This document shows positions 24,054-32,793 of a DNA stretch of 64,000 bases, one piece after another. The notes under the pieces are model-generated. The model worked only from the letters and a program-made list of their open reading frames with translations. It ran no database searches and was not told the DNA's origin. Both the position numbers and the translations under genes were made by a program. Position 1 is the stretch's first letter. Each line of letters begins with the position of its first letter. Origin of the DNA: an uncultured Shewanella sp. (GTDB lineage: Bacteria; Pseudomonadota; Gammaproteobacteria; Enterobacterales; Shewanellaceae); the NCBI RefSeq assembly GCF_947491715.1, contig NZ_CANLKR010000003.1, positions 1-64,000 on the forward strand, read 5' to 3'.

Positions 24054-24770
24054 ATGACTTTTATTATGAACATACGCAATCATATCGAATTGTTGACAGA
24101 AAAACGTACCTATTTTTTAAGTATTGGGCTGTCAATGTTGTTTATATTATTAACGCTGATAAATATTATTTTTATTATTGTGGGTTGGCAATTAAATCAA
24201 ATATGGACCTTATTTGGTGCATTAGCCATGATGTTATTGTTAATTAATGCACCGAGAAACATATTAACCTTATTGGTCTTGATGATTTTATCGACACTGG
24301 TGGTCGATGAAGAGTCCTTATTAGAAGTTGCCGCGAGTATTCAAGGCGAGCCATTAACCAATATACGTGACAGTCGTCAATTTGAAGCACCTACCATCAC
24401 ATCGGTTAATCAAGTCGAAGTGAAATTAACCGATAAGCTCAATAAATTATTAAAAAGCAGAAAGGATCCAGAAGAAGTGATCCAAAGCTTAGAATCGTAC
24501 CGCACAGAGCTACAGGTAAAAACAGATTTATCGGGGCTTGATGAGGTCGATAAAGCTGTTATTCAAGCATTCTCGAGTCATGGTCGATTAACCGAAAAGG
24601 CTTTTTTCTCGGTGATGAAAAATCAAGGTTATACAGAGGAAAGAGCCATTACCTCATATAAAAAGCTGGCGACGGCAGATTATATTGCCAGTTCTCCAGA
24701 TGATTTCCAACAAGCACAATTAACTAAGCAAGGCATGGCACTTGTTAAGGCGTTAAAAGACAAGCATTAA
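24054..24770 (+). CDS. Unknown protein with two N-terminal membrane helices and a winged-helix-like C-terminus
   Basis: 238 residues (an ATG at 24066 would remove four). Two hydrophobic helices occupy about residues 20-45 and 50-80 (FLSIGLSMLFILLTLINIIFI; FGALAMMLLLIN...LTLLVLMILSTLVV). A cytosolic helical linker follows (VEVKLTDKLNKLLKSRKDPEEVIQSLESYRTEL). The last ~75 residues (VDKAVIQAFSSHGRLTEKAFFSVM, then YTEERAITSYKKLATADYIA, ending LTKQGMALVKAL) look like a winged-helix domain. It could be a membrane-anchored regulator or an immunity protein. Not recognised. Confidence 0.6.
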   Translation: MTFIMNIRNHIELLTEKRTYFLSIGLSMLFILLTLINIIFIIVGWQLNQIWTLFGALAMMLLLINAPRNILTLLVLMILSTLVVDEESLLEVAASIQGEPLTNIRDSRQFEAPTITSVNQVEVKLTDKLNKLLKSRKDPEEVIQSLESYRTELQVKTDLSGLDEVDKAVIQAFSSHGRLTEKAFFSVMKNQGYTEERAITSYKKLATADYIASSPDDFQQAQLTKQGMALVKALKDKH

Positions 24771-24810
24771 TGGATAAGCATCGAAAGCATAAAAAGTCAT
24801 AAGGAGCACA

Positions 24811-25878
24811 GTGTTGAAGAGCGAAATAATTCAATCCCCTGCAGATAGACAACAAGTTGAAATATTATTAGATAGAAGTGTGCCGACTTATAGGCAGGCT
24901 TACAGTGATAGAACCGCGTGGTTATTGGCGTGTTTATCTGAACTGGCCTACGTGCGTTTTAACCCGCTGATTAATGATGATACGGCTAAGCTGCAACTAT
25001 TATCACAAGTCGGTGAATTAATGGGAAAGCAATCCCAATCCTCTTTACTGCAGATGATAGACAGCTTAGGTTACGATCATTTGGCAGAGAAAAAATTTTT
25101 AATGCGTGAATTAGATCAATTACGCATGAAATTAGTAGAAACATTTGATGAGGGGGGGACCCAAGCCATTTTAGTGAGTTGTTCACAATTTCTTATTTTA
25201 TCATTTCGAGGCACAGAATCGGATAGTTTAGAAGACATTAAAACGGATGCTAAAGCCTTTACGACTCAGTGTCAGTCAGGAGGCATGGTGCATTCGGGTT
25301 TTAATCAAGCTTATGACAAAATTGAAAACCCGCTTAAATTGGCCTTGAGCAAGCTGGGTGTGAAGCAAAAGCCACTGTTGATCACCGGTCACAGTTTAGG
25401 TGGCGCTTTAGCCACAATTGCAGCTAAAAGGCTCGTTCATGAAGGGGGGATCGCCGCTTGCTATACCTTTGGCTCTCCTCGAGTGGGTGATGAAACTTGG
25501 GTTATGTCTATTAAAACACCCATTTATCGACTCGTGAATGCGGCTGATTGTGTCACTATGATGCCGCCTGGGGCTGATACCATTACCGCTTTGAGCTGGT
25601 TATTACGCTTTATGCCGAGGTTTGGAGAAACATTGCGGCTAAAGTTGCAAACTAAATTTGGCGGCTATTATCATGGTGGTGATATGCGTTATATGACTCA
25701 TTGTGATAGTGGTGATTATAAAAATGTACAGCTTCTTGTTTCAGTGAGTTTTTTTCGCCGCATGCAAGGGCTTATTATTAAAAATTTGGGTTGGAAAAAA
25801 GCACTCGCTGATCACTCTATTACTATTTATCGAAAAAAACTCATGGTCATTGCCCATAAACGGGCAAGTGAAAAGTAA
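24811..25878 (+). CDS. Class 3 (fungal/Mono-type) lipase
   Basis: 355 residues. It has the alpha/beta-hydrolase nucleophile elbow GHSLGG with S195, the oxyanion segment SFRGTESDS, VHSGFNQAYDK, and CYTFGSPRVGDE. The likely catalytic Asp is D246 (NAADCVTMMPPG) and the likely His is H288 (GGYYHGGDM). These enzymes hydrolyse lipid esters. No signal peptide is visible, so it is cytosolic unless released or delivered. Start is the GTG at 24811 or TTG at 24814 (AAGGAG 4-7 nt upstream). Position among EndoU and lysozyme genes suggests a membrane-attacking effector or lysis enzyme. Confidence 0.87.
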   Translation: MLKSEIIQSPADRQQVEILLDRSVPTYRQAYSDRTAWLLACLSELAYVRFNPLINDDTAKLQLLSQVGELMGKQSQSSLLQMIDSLGYDHLAEKKFLMRELDQLRMKLVETFDEGGTQAILVSCSQFLILSFRGTESDSLEDIKTDAKAFTTQCQSGGMVHSGFNQAYDKIENPLKLALSKLGVKQKPLLITGHSLGGALATIAAKRLVHEGGIAACYTFGSPRVGDETWVMSIKTPIYRLVNAADCVTMMPPGADTITALSWLLRFMPRFGETLRLKLQTKFGGYYHGGDMRYMTHCDSGDYKNVQLLVSVSFFRRMQGLIIKNLGWKKALADHSITIYRKKLMVIAHKRASEK

Positions 25879-25922
25879 CACTAATCCTTCTTTTCTTATC
25901 CTATTTTTTATTGAGCCATTCT

Positions 25923-26576
25923 ATGAGTCATAAACAGACTGCGCGTGTCGCATTAGTTCCCCCTGTACAAAAGTCCGTATCATTTAATCAAGAAGCGTTA
26001 ACACAGCAACTCATCCGTCATGAAGGCTTGATGTGTGGCCTTTATTTGCGTCGCAATAGTGAAGTTTTTATTGGTGTGGGACGTAATTTATCTCGTGTCG
26101 GTGTGAGTGAGGAAGAAGCCTACTACTTAATTAGTCGGGACGTAAAAAGGCTTAAACCTTTACTTGAACAGGAAGAAAATCAATTCGTCCAAGGTGTACA
26201 TCAATTGGAAAATGAGGCAGCTTTGTCTTTGCCGGCATTGCTTTCAGATCCTCATAAAGTGGCTTATTTGTTTGATAATGGGATCACCCAGCAAGAAGCC
26301 CACTATTTATTGGCTAATGATATTAAACGTATTGAAGTCCAATTGAGTCAAGCTTGGGCGAGTTTTTCAACACTGCCTTTTCATCATCAAGCTGTGTTGA
26401 TTAATATGGCTTTTGACATTGGTGTGAGCCAAGTGTTGCGGGCTCGAGATTTATTGGCTGCCTTGGCGGAGGGAGCCATTCAATTTGCAGCCATAGAGCT
26501 GGAAGTGTCTGACTGGGCAAAGTTAGAAGGGAAAAGGGTTAAAGAGCTGGTGGCTCAATTGAGACTGGCCTATTAA
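25923..26576 (+). CDS. GH24 lysozyme paralogue with altered catalytic residues
   Basis: 217 residues from ATG 25923 (a TTG at 25911 would add four). It is paralogous to the 11340-11951 product, including the internal insertion with a duplicated 'EEAYYLI..D / QEAHYLLANDI' helix. In the active-site segment RHEGLMCGLYLRRNSEVFIGVGR the general acid Glu (E34) is kept, but the T4 Asp20 position is Arg43 and the Thr26 position is Phe49. On known T4 lysozyme chemistry this should remove or strongly change activity. It may bind peptidoglycan without cutting it. No export signal. Confidence 0.8.
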   Translation: MSHKQTARVALVPPVQKSVSFNQEALTQQLIRHEGLMCGLYLRRNSEVFIGVGRNLSRVGVSEEEAYYLISRDVKRLKPLLEQEENQFVQGVHQLENEAALSLPALLSDPHKVAYLFDNGITQQEAHYLLANDIKRIEVQLSQAWASFSTLPFHHQAVLINMAFDIGVSQVLRARDLLAALAEGAIQFAAIELEVSDWAKLEGKRVKELVAQLRLAY

Positions 26577-26592
26577 AGTAAAGGTTAAGTGG

Positions 26593-26703
26593 ATGAAAAT
26601 AGACTTTGTGTTGTTTGTTTTTTTCATTTGGTTGCTATTAGTGATGATCGAAGTGAAAAATATTACCGAGGATATTCCTTGGTTAATTCATTTATTTCCA
26701 TAA
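26593..26703 (+). CDS. 36-residue single-pass membrane peptide
   Basis: MKIDFVLFVFFIWLLLVMIEV then KNITEDIPWLIHLFP: one strong membrane helix and a short polar tail. It starts 16 nt after the GH24 paralogue stop, with AAGG nearby. Size and place next to a lysozyme recall holin-like or membrane toxin peptides, but single-helix peptides of this size are common by chance in AT-rich DNA. Confidence 0.4.
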   Translation: MKIDFVLFVFFIWLLLVMIEVKNITEDIPWLIHLFP

Positions 26704-26976
26704 TGTGTGAAATAAGTGAATATGGGTGGCGATAAGTGACCTTTTATTTTATGAATATGGATGATTAAAACCTGTCAATAAATAATCTAACCAATGGTAA
26801 ATGAGTTTTTATTATTACGTTGCTTTTAATTTTCACTGAATTATCACGAGTATATATTGTCATTGGTCTTTTTTGAGCAGTTTCATTTTTTATTATGGTT
26901 AATATTAACCGTATTGCTTTTATGGCATTTAAATTGCTGCATAGTAAGGTCTTTGGGTCATTAAGATTGGCGTCTT
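26704..26976. other. AT-rich gap before the AAA+ ATPase gene
   Basis: 273 bases. A 35-codon TTG frame (26857-26964; LSLVFFEQFHFLLWLILTVLL...) would encode another short membrane peptide. It has only a weak ribosome site and is noted rather than called. No terminator or repeat seen. Confidence 0.35.
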
Positions 26977-28398
26977 ATGCTGAATAATAATGTATTAAAT
27001 CTGGAACAGATTAATGACGAACAGTCTTTAGTTAAATCCAATATTCAAGATTTAGAAAACGAAATGGCTTGGTGTGAGCACATCATAGATACACGTTTAA
27101 AATTGCATTTTAAACAAGATAAGGATGATTTATCTGTTTTCGAGCTCCCTACGCCAGCACGACTTACTGCATTATCACATTTTGCTCAATTTGTTATGAA
27201 GCATGCTTTACAGGTAGAGGCGAGGCTCATACTCATTTTGGCTTTAGTACCAGTATTAAAACCAAAAATGTTGGATGTACTAACCTGCCAAAATGAACTG
27301 ACTTTACGTCCATTTACTGAATTCGCTTGTGTCGAAGACAAGGGATATTGGTATGCAACAGGAGAAACGGTCAGTTTCTTATTGGGAGGTGATGATCTGA
27401 GTACGCGTTTAAAGGTACAGTCAATACTGCAGACAACAGAAGGGAGTGGGCTGCAAGAAGCACTTGCACTCAGTGTTTCTCATGACTTTCCTGTTTTATT
27501 GAAAGTGCCGCTAAAGCTACGGCCTAGCTATCTAGAGTACTTTACAACAGCCAATGAACATCGCCCTGAGTTATTTGATGACTTTTGTGCAACGCGGATG
27601 AACAGCACATTAGAGTGGCAAGATTTAGTTTTACCTAATAGTGTGATGGAGCCATTAGAAGAGATTCAGTTTTGGGCGAATAAGGGACAAGCATTACTGA
27701 ATGAATGGGGATTGATGCATAAGCTCAGACCTGGCTTTCGAGCACTATTTTATGGCCCTCCCGGAACAGGAAAAACCATGGCGGTCAGTGTATTGGGTAA
27801 AGCCATTAGTCACTGTGTTTATCGCGTCGATTTATCGAAAGTGATTTCTAAATATATTGGCGAGACGGAAACGAATTTAGAGCAAATTTTTACTTTGGCT
27901 GAAAGTCAAAACTGGATTTTATTTTTTGATGAAGCCGATGCATTATTTGGTAAACGCACGCAAGCGTCTGGTGCTAATGATCAATTTGCTAATCAAAATG
28001 TGGCTTACTTATTACAACGTATTGAATGTTTTTCAGGCTTAAGTGTATTAGCGACTAATTTCAAAGATAATTTAGACGATGCTTTTTTTAGGCGTTTTGA
28101 ATCTGTTATTTATTTTCCTAAACCCAATGCTAATGAGCGTTTACGTTTATGGCGTCAAGGTTTTTCTCCTCTATCAACACTGGAACCGGCTATCGATTTA
28201 GAGCTTATTGCCAAGGAATATAGCTTATCGGGGGCCGAAATCATGAATGTGATCCGTTTTGCTTCTTTGCAAGCATTACGAACAGGGGGCAATGAAATTT
28301 CTCATGCCGCTCTTTTAGAGGGGATCCGCCGACAAAAAGTGCAGGAAGGTAATAAGGCTGATGTAACCGTTGAGCCTCATCTTGATCTGTTCGGTTAG
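26977..28398 (+). CDS. AAA+ ATPase of the eCIS-associated (CDC48-like) type
   Basis: 473 residues. An N-terminal ~220-residue adaptor region (helical, TPARLTALSHFAQFVMKHAL) leads to one AAA+ module: Walker A GPPGTGKT (260-267), SKYIGETETNLEQIF, Walker B ILFFDEADALFGKRT, an extended loop after it, and R-fingers in FFRRFES. Single-module ATPases of this kind regularly accompany eCIS clusters, where they are thought to help assembly or cargo handling. Here it lies with DUF4157 proteins but no tube, sheath or baseplate genes, so it may handle another cargo system, possibly the R-body. Ribosome site weak. Confidence 0.85.
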   Translation: MLNNNVLNLEQINDEQSLVKSNIQDLENEMAWCEHIIDTRLKLHFKQDKDDLSVFELPTPARLTALSHFAQFVMKHALQVEARLILILALVPVLKPKMLDVLTCQNELTLRPFTEFACVEDKGYWYATGETVSFLLGGDDLSTRLKVQSILQTTEGSGLQEALALSVSHDFPVLLKVPLKLRPSYLEYFTTANEHRPELFDDFCATRMNSTLEWQDLVLPNSVMEPLEEIQFWANKGQALLNEWGLMHKLRPGFRALFYGPPGTGKTMAVSVLGKAISHCVYRVDLSKVISKYIGETETNLEQIFTLAESQNWILFFDEADALFGKRTQASGANDQFANQNVAYLLQRIECFSGLSVLATNFKDNLDDAFFRRFESVIYFPKPNANERLRLWRQGFSPLSTLEPAIDLELIAKEYSLSGAEIMNVIRFASLQALRTGGNEISHAALLEGIRRQKVQEGNKADVTVEPHLDLFG

Positions 28399-28491
28399 TC
28401 TTGGTTTGGAGGCTGACTGAATAACAAAGTTAAACGGATAATAAAAATGACTTTTTAATAAATGTGTAATCAATGATTAAGGATATTATAT

Positions 28492-29520
28492 ATGGAACAG
28501 CAACAAACAAGTATAGTTTCGGTAGCGGCAATAGAAGAGGCTACGCATTCCGTAACCACCCACAATGTGCCTCAGGAAATAAGACCTGCGGACAATATTG
28601 CACCGTTAACAGAAAATGAGGCGTTACCGCATGCAATATCAAATACACAAAGCAAAGTACAAGAGACAAAGGAGTCTCCTGTACAAAGAGTCGAGGCGAT
28701 AACGAGCACGACACCCACTCAATTTATTTATGCTTCAGGTCGTTTAAGGCCTCACTTTACTAATTTAGGATTGGAAAAAGAGAGTGAAGCTGCAACCAAG
28801 TTATTAAATTTAAAACCCAATGATTATTATGCACTGTTTACTTATCAAGATGAGCATAATGATCAACCTTATCGCTATTTGGCTGAGCAAGTCAGTTGGA
28901 TCCTAACGATTGATAATCAAGATACGTATGTATTGCTGCCAAATAGCAATGATGAGCTCAATGCGTTTATTAATACCCTTGAGGTGAGTGATGCACATAA
29001 TGTGGCAGATGAAGTGCTATCGGTTGCTATTGGAGAGCTTGGGCCTGTCGCCCCTGATGCATTAAGTAATCGCCAGCCTCTACATATGGTGAGGTGTTAT
29101 CATTTATACCATTTCACGACGGCTGAACTCATGTCAGAGCTGAGTGTTCATAATACCACCACAACCGCTATTCGAGATGTGCTAACGGCCTTAGTACCTA
29201 AACCCAATGTTGGTGAGTCAGACAGTGAGCGGGCAAAGAACTTTTTGGCTTACCGTTATGCCACGATTTATGCGAAAACCGCTGGACTTCAGGCGAATAA
29301 AGAAAACAATGCTACTGAAGACAAAGATAGCGATCAATTTTTAGAGAATCTAGAAACTAAGCCGTCTAACACATCACCAGGTAGAAAGATAATCGATGTT
29401 ATCTTTACCTATCAACGTAATGTAAGTGGGCGTAAGAGTACCTTGTATACCAGTGTCGATGTGACCGACTTGTATCCTTTTCTTCATTCTAACTTGATGG
29501 ATTATGTGCCTTCTAATTAA
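28492..29520 (+). CDS. PatG C-terminal-domain-like protein, copy 1
   Basis: 342 residues. The first ~75 are low-complexity and acidic. From residue ~80 the order QFIYASGRLRPHFTNLGLEKE, DQPYRYLAEQVSWILTIDNQDTYVLLP, LGPVAPDAL, NFLAYRYATIYAK, KIIDVIFTYQRN and TSVDVTDLYPFL follows the uncharacterised C-terminal domain of the cyanobactin maturation protease PatG. No protease domain is present. A second copy follows after 64 nt. Related stand-alone proteins occur in clusters for modified peptides and secreted systems; the role here is unknown. Product may fold as a heterodimer with its neighbour (inferred). Confidence 0.65.
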   Translation: MEQQQTSIVSVAAIEEATHSVTTHNVPQEIRPADNIAPLTENEALPHAISNTQSKVQETKESPVQRVEAITSTTPTQFIYASGRLRPHFTNLGLEKESEAATKLLNLKPNDYYALFTYQDEHNDQPYRYLAEQVSWILTIDNQDTYVLLPNSNDELNAFINTLEVSDAHNVADEVLSVAIGELGPVAPDALSNRQPLHMVRCYHLYHFTTAELMSELSVHNTTTTAIRDVLTALVPKPNVGESDSERAKNFLAYRYATIYAKTAGLQANKENNATEDKDSDQFLENLETKPSNTSPGRKIIDVIFTYQRNVSGRKSTLYTSVDVTDLYPFLHSNLMDYVPSN

Positions 29521-29584
29521 TGTGTTAGCAAGGCTTCAATTAACCCGTTCATTAATGTTTAACCCGATGAAGAGTGAGTAAAAG

Positions 29585-30442
29585 ATGAATGAAATAACCC
29601 CTAACAGCGGTGATGGCCAACTCACCTATTTATATATCAATGGATATATAAAAGCAGATTTTCCCACCAAAGGATTAAAAAAAGAATTTGAGCGTTGCTG
29701 TCAATGCATCAATGATGAAGGTGAAAAACACCAGTTTTTACCAGCGAAAGAGTCGACAGTGGCCAAGCAATCTACTGATGAGTTTAAACAACAACTCTAT
29801 GATCTAGTATCTAAAGCGGATTATCGTTATATTGCCCGCTTAATGACTTGGCGTTTCACTAATAGTTATGGCCATGATATTTATAATCTTACCCCGACCG
29901 AGTCACAATTACCGGCCATGATAGCGGCGATTAAACCCAAAAAGAACAAGCTAGCCAAGCCGATGGTACTGGTGGGATACAGTACCCCTCATGTTAATGG
30001 GGAGCTTCCAACAGTCGATGTGAGACGATTAACCAAAGTCAGTCCTTCATCCATCATTAAGTCGATTAAAGCGACGATGCCTAATATTGATGTGGATAAA
30101 CTCAAGCTTATTGTGGCTGAGATCTTATCATTAAGCACCAATAGTGGTGATAATGATCAAGACCGAGCCCTTAATTACATTTTGTATCAAAATTTAGCCA
30201 TTTATTCGAGAAGTTATGAGCTTCTTCATGGCGAGGGCACAGGAGGACAGGCTTTAGCTAATGCACGATTGATGAATATTCAAGTGGTGCCTTTGCAAAG
30301 CGGTGATAGGTATGTCGTTAAAGTTATTTTTGAATATCAGTCGACTCAAGGGGGGACGCAATATTGGTACTCTGCGGTTGATGTGACCGATGAATATCCG
30401 TTTTTATTGGAATCTTTTGAACGGTTTTTGCCTCGTTATTGA
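29585..30442 (+). CDS. PatG C-terminal-domain-like protein, copy 2
   Basis: 285 residues, shorter than copy 1 because the acidic leader is missing. It keeps QLTYLYINGYIKADFPTKGLKKE, YRYIARLMTWRFT, RALNYILYQNLAIYSR, VKVIFEYQ and SAVDVTDEYPFL. In place of copy 1's LGPVAPDAL segment it has a different central part (TPHVNGELPTVDVRR), and it contains CCQC near residue 35. The two copies are clearly diverged, so the duplication is old. Followed by a terminator, which ends the plus-strand run. Confidence 0.65.
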   Translation: MNEITPNSGDGQLTYLYINGYIKADFPTKGLKKEFERCCQCINDEGEKHQFLPAKESTVAKQSTDEFKQQLYDLVSKADYRYIARLMTWRFTNSYGHDIYNLTPTESQLPAMIAAIKPKKNKLAKPMVLVGYSTPHVNGELPTVDVRRLTKVSPSSIIKSIKATMPNIDVDKLKLIVAEILSLSTNSGDNDQDRALNYILYQNLAIYSRSYELLHGEGTGGQALANARLMNIQVVPLQSGDRYVVKVIFEYQSTQGGTQYWYSAVDVTDEYPFLLESFERFLPRY

Positions 30443-30452
30443 CCCTTTAATC

Positions 30453-30483
30453 AGGTTGCTTCTAATGATGAAGCAACCTTTTA
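30453..30483 (+). terminator. Rho-independent terminator after the PatG-like pair
   Basis: Stem GGTTGCTTC / GAAGCAACC with a 7-nt loop and TTTT, 11 nt after the stop codon at 30442. Confidence 0.8.
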
Positions 30484-30594
30484 GTATCAATGGCTTGCGG
30501 CTTGATGCTTATCTCCTTCCATTTTATATATTTGTCTTAACTCCTTTCATTTCCTCTCTTCTTTTAATGCCTCTTTTTACTTATTTTTTGAGCT

Positions 30595-30798
30595 TTATTG
30601 TTTATTTATGTTATCTACTGCCTGCTGGAGTTTTCTAACATAAGACTGGTGTTGATTTTCAATGTGTTTACATTGATCTTGTGTCGTGTGTTTGATGGAA
30701 GCCAGTGCGATGCAATCTTGAGTGCGCTTGAGTATTGGAGCACTATTGAGATCCCTTGGAGGTTGCCAGTACCAATCAAAAATATCGTCTGTTTTCAT
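30595..30798 (-). CDS. Unknown 67-residue protein
   Basis: Starts MKTDDIFDWYWQPPRDLNSAP at ATG 30798 with AAGGAAC ~6 nt upstream; a longer upstream reading (to 30870) has no ribosome site. The C-terminal half is helical (DQCKHIENQHQSYVRKLQQAVDNI). It is the last gene of a three-gene minus-strand run inside the effector island. Not recognised. Confidence 0.6.
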   Translation of the reverse strand: MKTDDIFDWYWQPPRDLNSAPILKRTQDCIALASIKHTTQDQCKHIENQHQSYVRKLQQAVDNINKQ

Positions 30799-30879
30799 AT
30801 GTTGTTCCTTCACAGTGAATGCTGTTGTGACTCTTGTTGTGAGAGGAGCGTTATCAAATGGATAACGCACAGAGTATCG

Positions 30880-31341
30880 TTATTGCACCTTATCTTTTGA
30901 TGGATAAAGTGACATATTTTCAGGATCGGGGATAGGAAGATAAGGGTGCTGCTTAACGAGTTCGATATAAAATTTTTGTACAAAATGATAAAGTTGGATC
31001 ACATCTTGTTGTTGTTGAGTACGTTTGCGTCTTTCTTTACCGTAATCAAAGCGTCCTCTAACCTCTTCTGGATCTAGGCAAGCTAAGTAAACTTGACTGA
31101 GTCCGGATAATAAGCATAGGTACTGCTGACTAAACTGGATGGCTTGTTGCTTTAAAAGTTGAGGATCAACATGATCATTGAGCTGGTATTCGTTGACGCG
31201 AATTAAAAAAGATCGCATCTGTTGCTCTAACGGTTTTAATTTATTTGGGTTTTCATCATTTAATTGGCTATTGGTAATAACCTGTGTGAGTACAGTGTTG
31301 ATATTAAGAAACCCAGTTTCTTTGAGATTTAGATCTGACAT
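30880..31341 (-). CDS. Unknown helical protein
   Basis: 153 residues, all-helical look and Gln-rich (LKPLEQQMRSFLIRVNEYQL; RRKRTQQQQDVIQLYHFVQKFYIELV), ending in a Pro-rich tail (HPYLPIPDPENMSLYP). AAGGAG lies 8 nt before the ATG. No export signal or membrane segment. Middle gene of the minus-strand trio. The tail could be a docking peptide; this is speculation. Confidence 0.65.
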   Translation of the reverse strand: MSDLNLKETGFLNINTVLTQVITNSQLNDENPNKLKPLEQQMRSFLIRVNEYQLNDHVDPQLLKQQAIQFSQQYLCLLSGLSQVYLACLDPEEVRGRFDYGKERRKRTQQQQDVIQLYHFVQKFYIELVKQHPYLPIPDPENMSLYPSKDKVQ

Positions 31342-31385
31342 GGTTGTGGCTCCTTGGTGTATGGAATGGATGAGGGATGCATGGC

Positions 31386-31958
31386 TTAAATGTCTTTGTC
31401 ATCGAAAAGCTGCTTTAAAAACAGTGACTCGTTTTTATGAGCGTTTTCATCATGAGAAGAGTCACCACTGACTTTGGATAATACGGATGTATTCTCGGTT
31501 GCAGTGAGAGAGGAGGTACTAGAAGGAGTGGATGGCATGCCATCTTGTTTATCGTGTGTCTTTGCCTTCAACGTGATTGTGCTCTCATGAGTGGAAAGCG
31601 GGTTGCGCCATAATGTGTGTCGCTCAAGTTCTGTATAAGTGTGGTGAAGCCGATTAAGTTGCTGGTAAAAATGTTCAACGATTTGATGAAACTGTTGTAA
31701 GTCTTGCTTGTTGTTTATGTGTGAAGCGTCGAATAATGCATTGAGTTTGACAATGATGGCCATTATGTCAGCCTTGTCCTTTATGAGCGAATCAAGGAGT
31801 GATTGGGAGGGGGATTGTGCACTTTGCTGTAATTGTAATATGGCGAGTTTTTTCGCCCAATTAAGCAGTATGTGTTTATCTGGGTGATGTTTGTCTTCAT
31901 TGGAGAAGAGTTGTTTGATGCTTGACAACAAGGGTAAATATTCAGGTATTTTCATCAT
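31386..31958 (-). CDS. Unknown helical protein with Ser/Thr-rich tail
   Basis: 190 residues: a helical N-terminal two-thirds (IPEYLPLLSSIKQLFSNED, then LQQFHQIVEHFYQQLNRLHH) and a disordered Ser/Thr tail (MPSTPSSTSSLTATEN), ending FLKQLFDDKDI. First gene of the trio. It is weakly like the middle gene in pattern (helical, Q/H-rich, 'F.Q......Y.L') and may be a distant paralogue. Confidence 0.6.
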   Translation of the reverse strand: MMKIPEYLPLLSSIKQLFSNEDKHHPDKHILLNWAKKLAILQLQQSAQSPSQSLLDSLIKDKADIMAIIVKLNALFDASHINNKQDLQQFHQIVEHFYQQLNRLHHTYTELERHTLWRNPLSTHESTITLKAKTHDKQDGMPSTPSSTSSLTATENTSVLSKVSGDSSHDENAHKNESLFLKQLFDDKDI

Positions 31959-32196
31959 CGATTCCTATTCGACATTTTTATTAAGAATAATAAATCAATA
32001 AACGGGCCAGATTAATAAAGTGGATAATTTTATCCTTTTTTATTGGATATTGGTCTAAATAAGGCTGTTGGTCTTAAGTTTTAAATTGATTTTACATTAT
32101 GATGCTTTTAATTAATGAATAATGGATGAATGGTCAATTGTGTTTCACAATCGTTTTAAAATTTTTTGGACGACAAATTCTTTTTTAATGAAATAA
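31959..32196. promoter_or_regulatory. Divergent promoter region
   Basis: 238 AT-rich bases between the minus-strand trio and the plus-strand acetyltransferase gene. Promoters for both directions must lie here. No sharp boxes or palindromes were seen. Confidence 0.4.
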
Positions 32197-32793
32197 GTGG
32201 TTATTAATGACCATAAAGTGAAGTTGGCAAACTTCATGCTATCAAAGGCTCTAAATATTGACGAATGGTTGGGCCATCATATGTATACACCTTTAATCGA
32301 TAAAAAACAGGCGAAAGAGATTGATTTAATTCCTGCTGAGCCCACTATGGCCAAAAAGGTGCTTCCTCTGATGACAGATGTTATTTGTCAGCGCCTCGCG
32401 ATAAAACCCATTGAAACAGTTAAAGATATGGCCTGTTTTATTCAAGGAACTTATTCACTACAGAAATGGCGATTTTTTATTCTTAATCGATCTTTAGGCA
32501 TTGTGGGCGGCATTAGTTTTGGTTTGGTTGGTGAAGAGAAAGAGAGCATCACAGCCTTGCTAAGCTATTGGATTGGCAAGGAGTATCAAGGTCAAGGTTT
32601 TGCAACCCAAGCCTTATCACACTTAATGGCGGCATTAAAAAAGCAGCAGGTTAATCATTTTTTAGCCCAAGTTTACCCTGATAATTTAGCTTCTCAAAAA
32701 GTATTAATGAAATTGGGATTTACCTGCTCAGATCCTAATATTCAACGGGAAGATTACTCTGGATTAGTTGATTTTACCTTGAGCATGATTTGA
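32197..32793 (+). CDS. GNAT acetyltransferase (RimJ/RimL-like)
   Basis: About 198 residues from a GTG start; an ATG 13 codons downstream is an alternative. The acetyl-CoA-binding motif is YWIGKEYQGQGFATQAL (Q-x-G-x-G), followed by the 'V.P.NLASQKVLMKLGF' motif B end. It transfers an acetyl group, in this subfamily usually to an N-terminal amine or small amine. In the island it could modify or protect against an effector, but nothing in the sequence gives the substrate. Confidence 0.8.
   Translation: MVINDHKVKLANFMLSKALNIDEWLGHHMYTPLIDKKQAKEIDLIPAEPTMAKKVLPLMTDVICQRLAIKPIETVKDMACFIQGTYSLQKWRFFILNRSLGIVGGISFGLVGEEKESITALLSYWIGKEYQGQGFATQALSHLMAALKKQQVNHFLAQVYPDNLASQKVLMKLGFTCSDPNIQREDYSGLVDFTLSMI

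Noticed and set aside
19551..28398. A complete contractile injection system
   Set aside because: DUF4157 cargo and an AAA+ ATPase are present, but no sheath, tube, spike, baseplate or terminator-cap protein was found in any frame.
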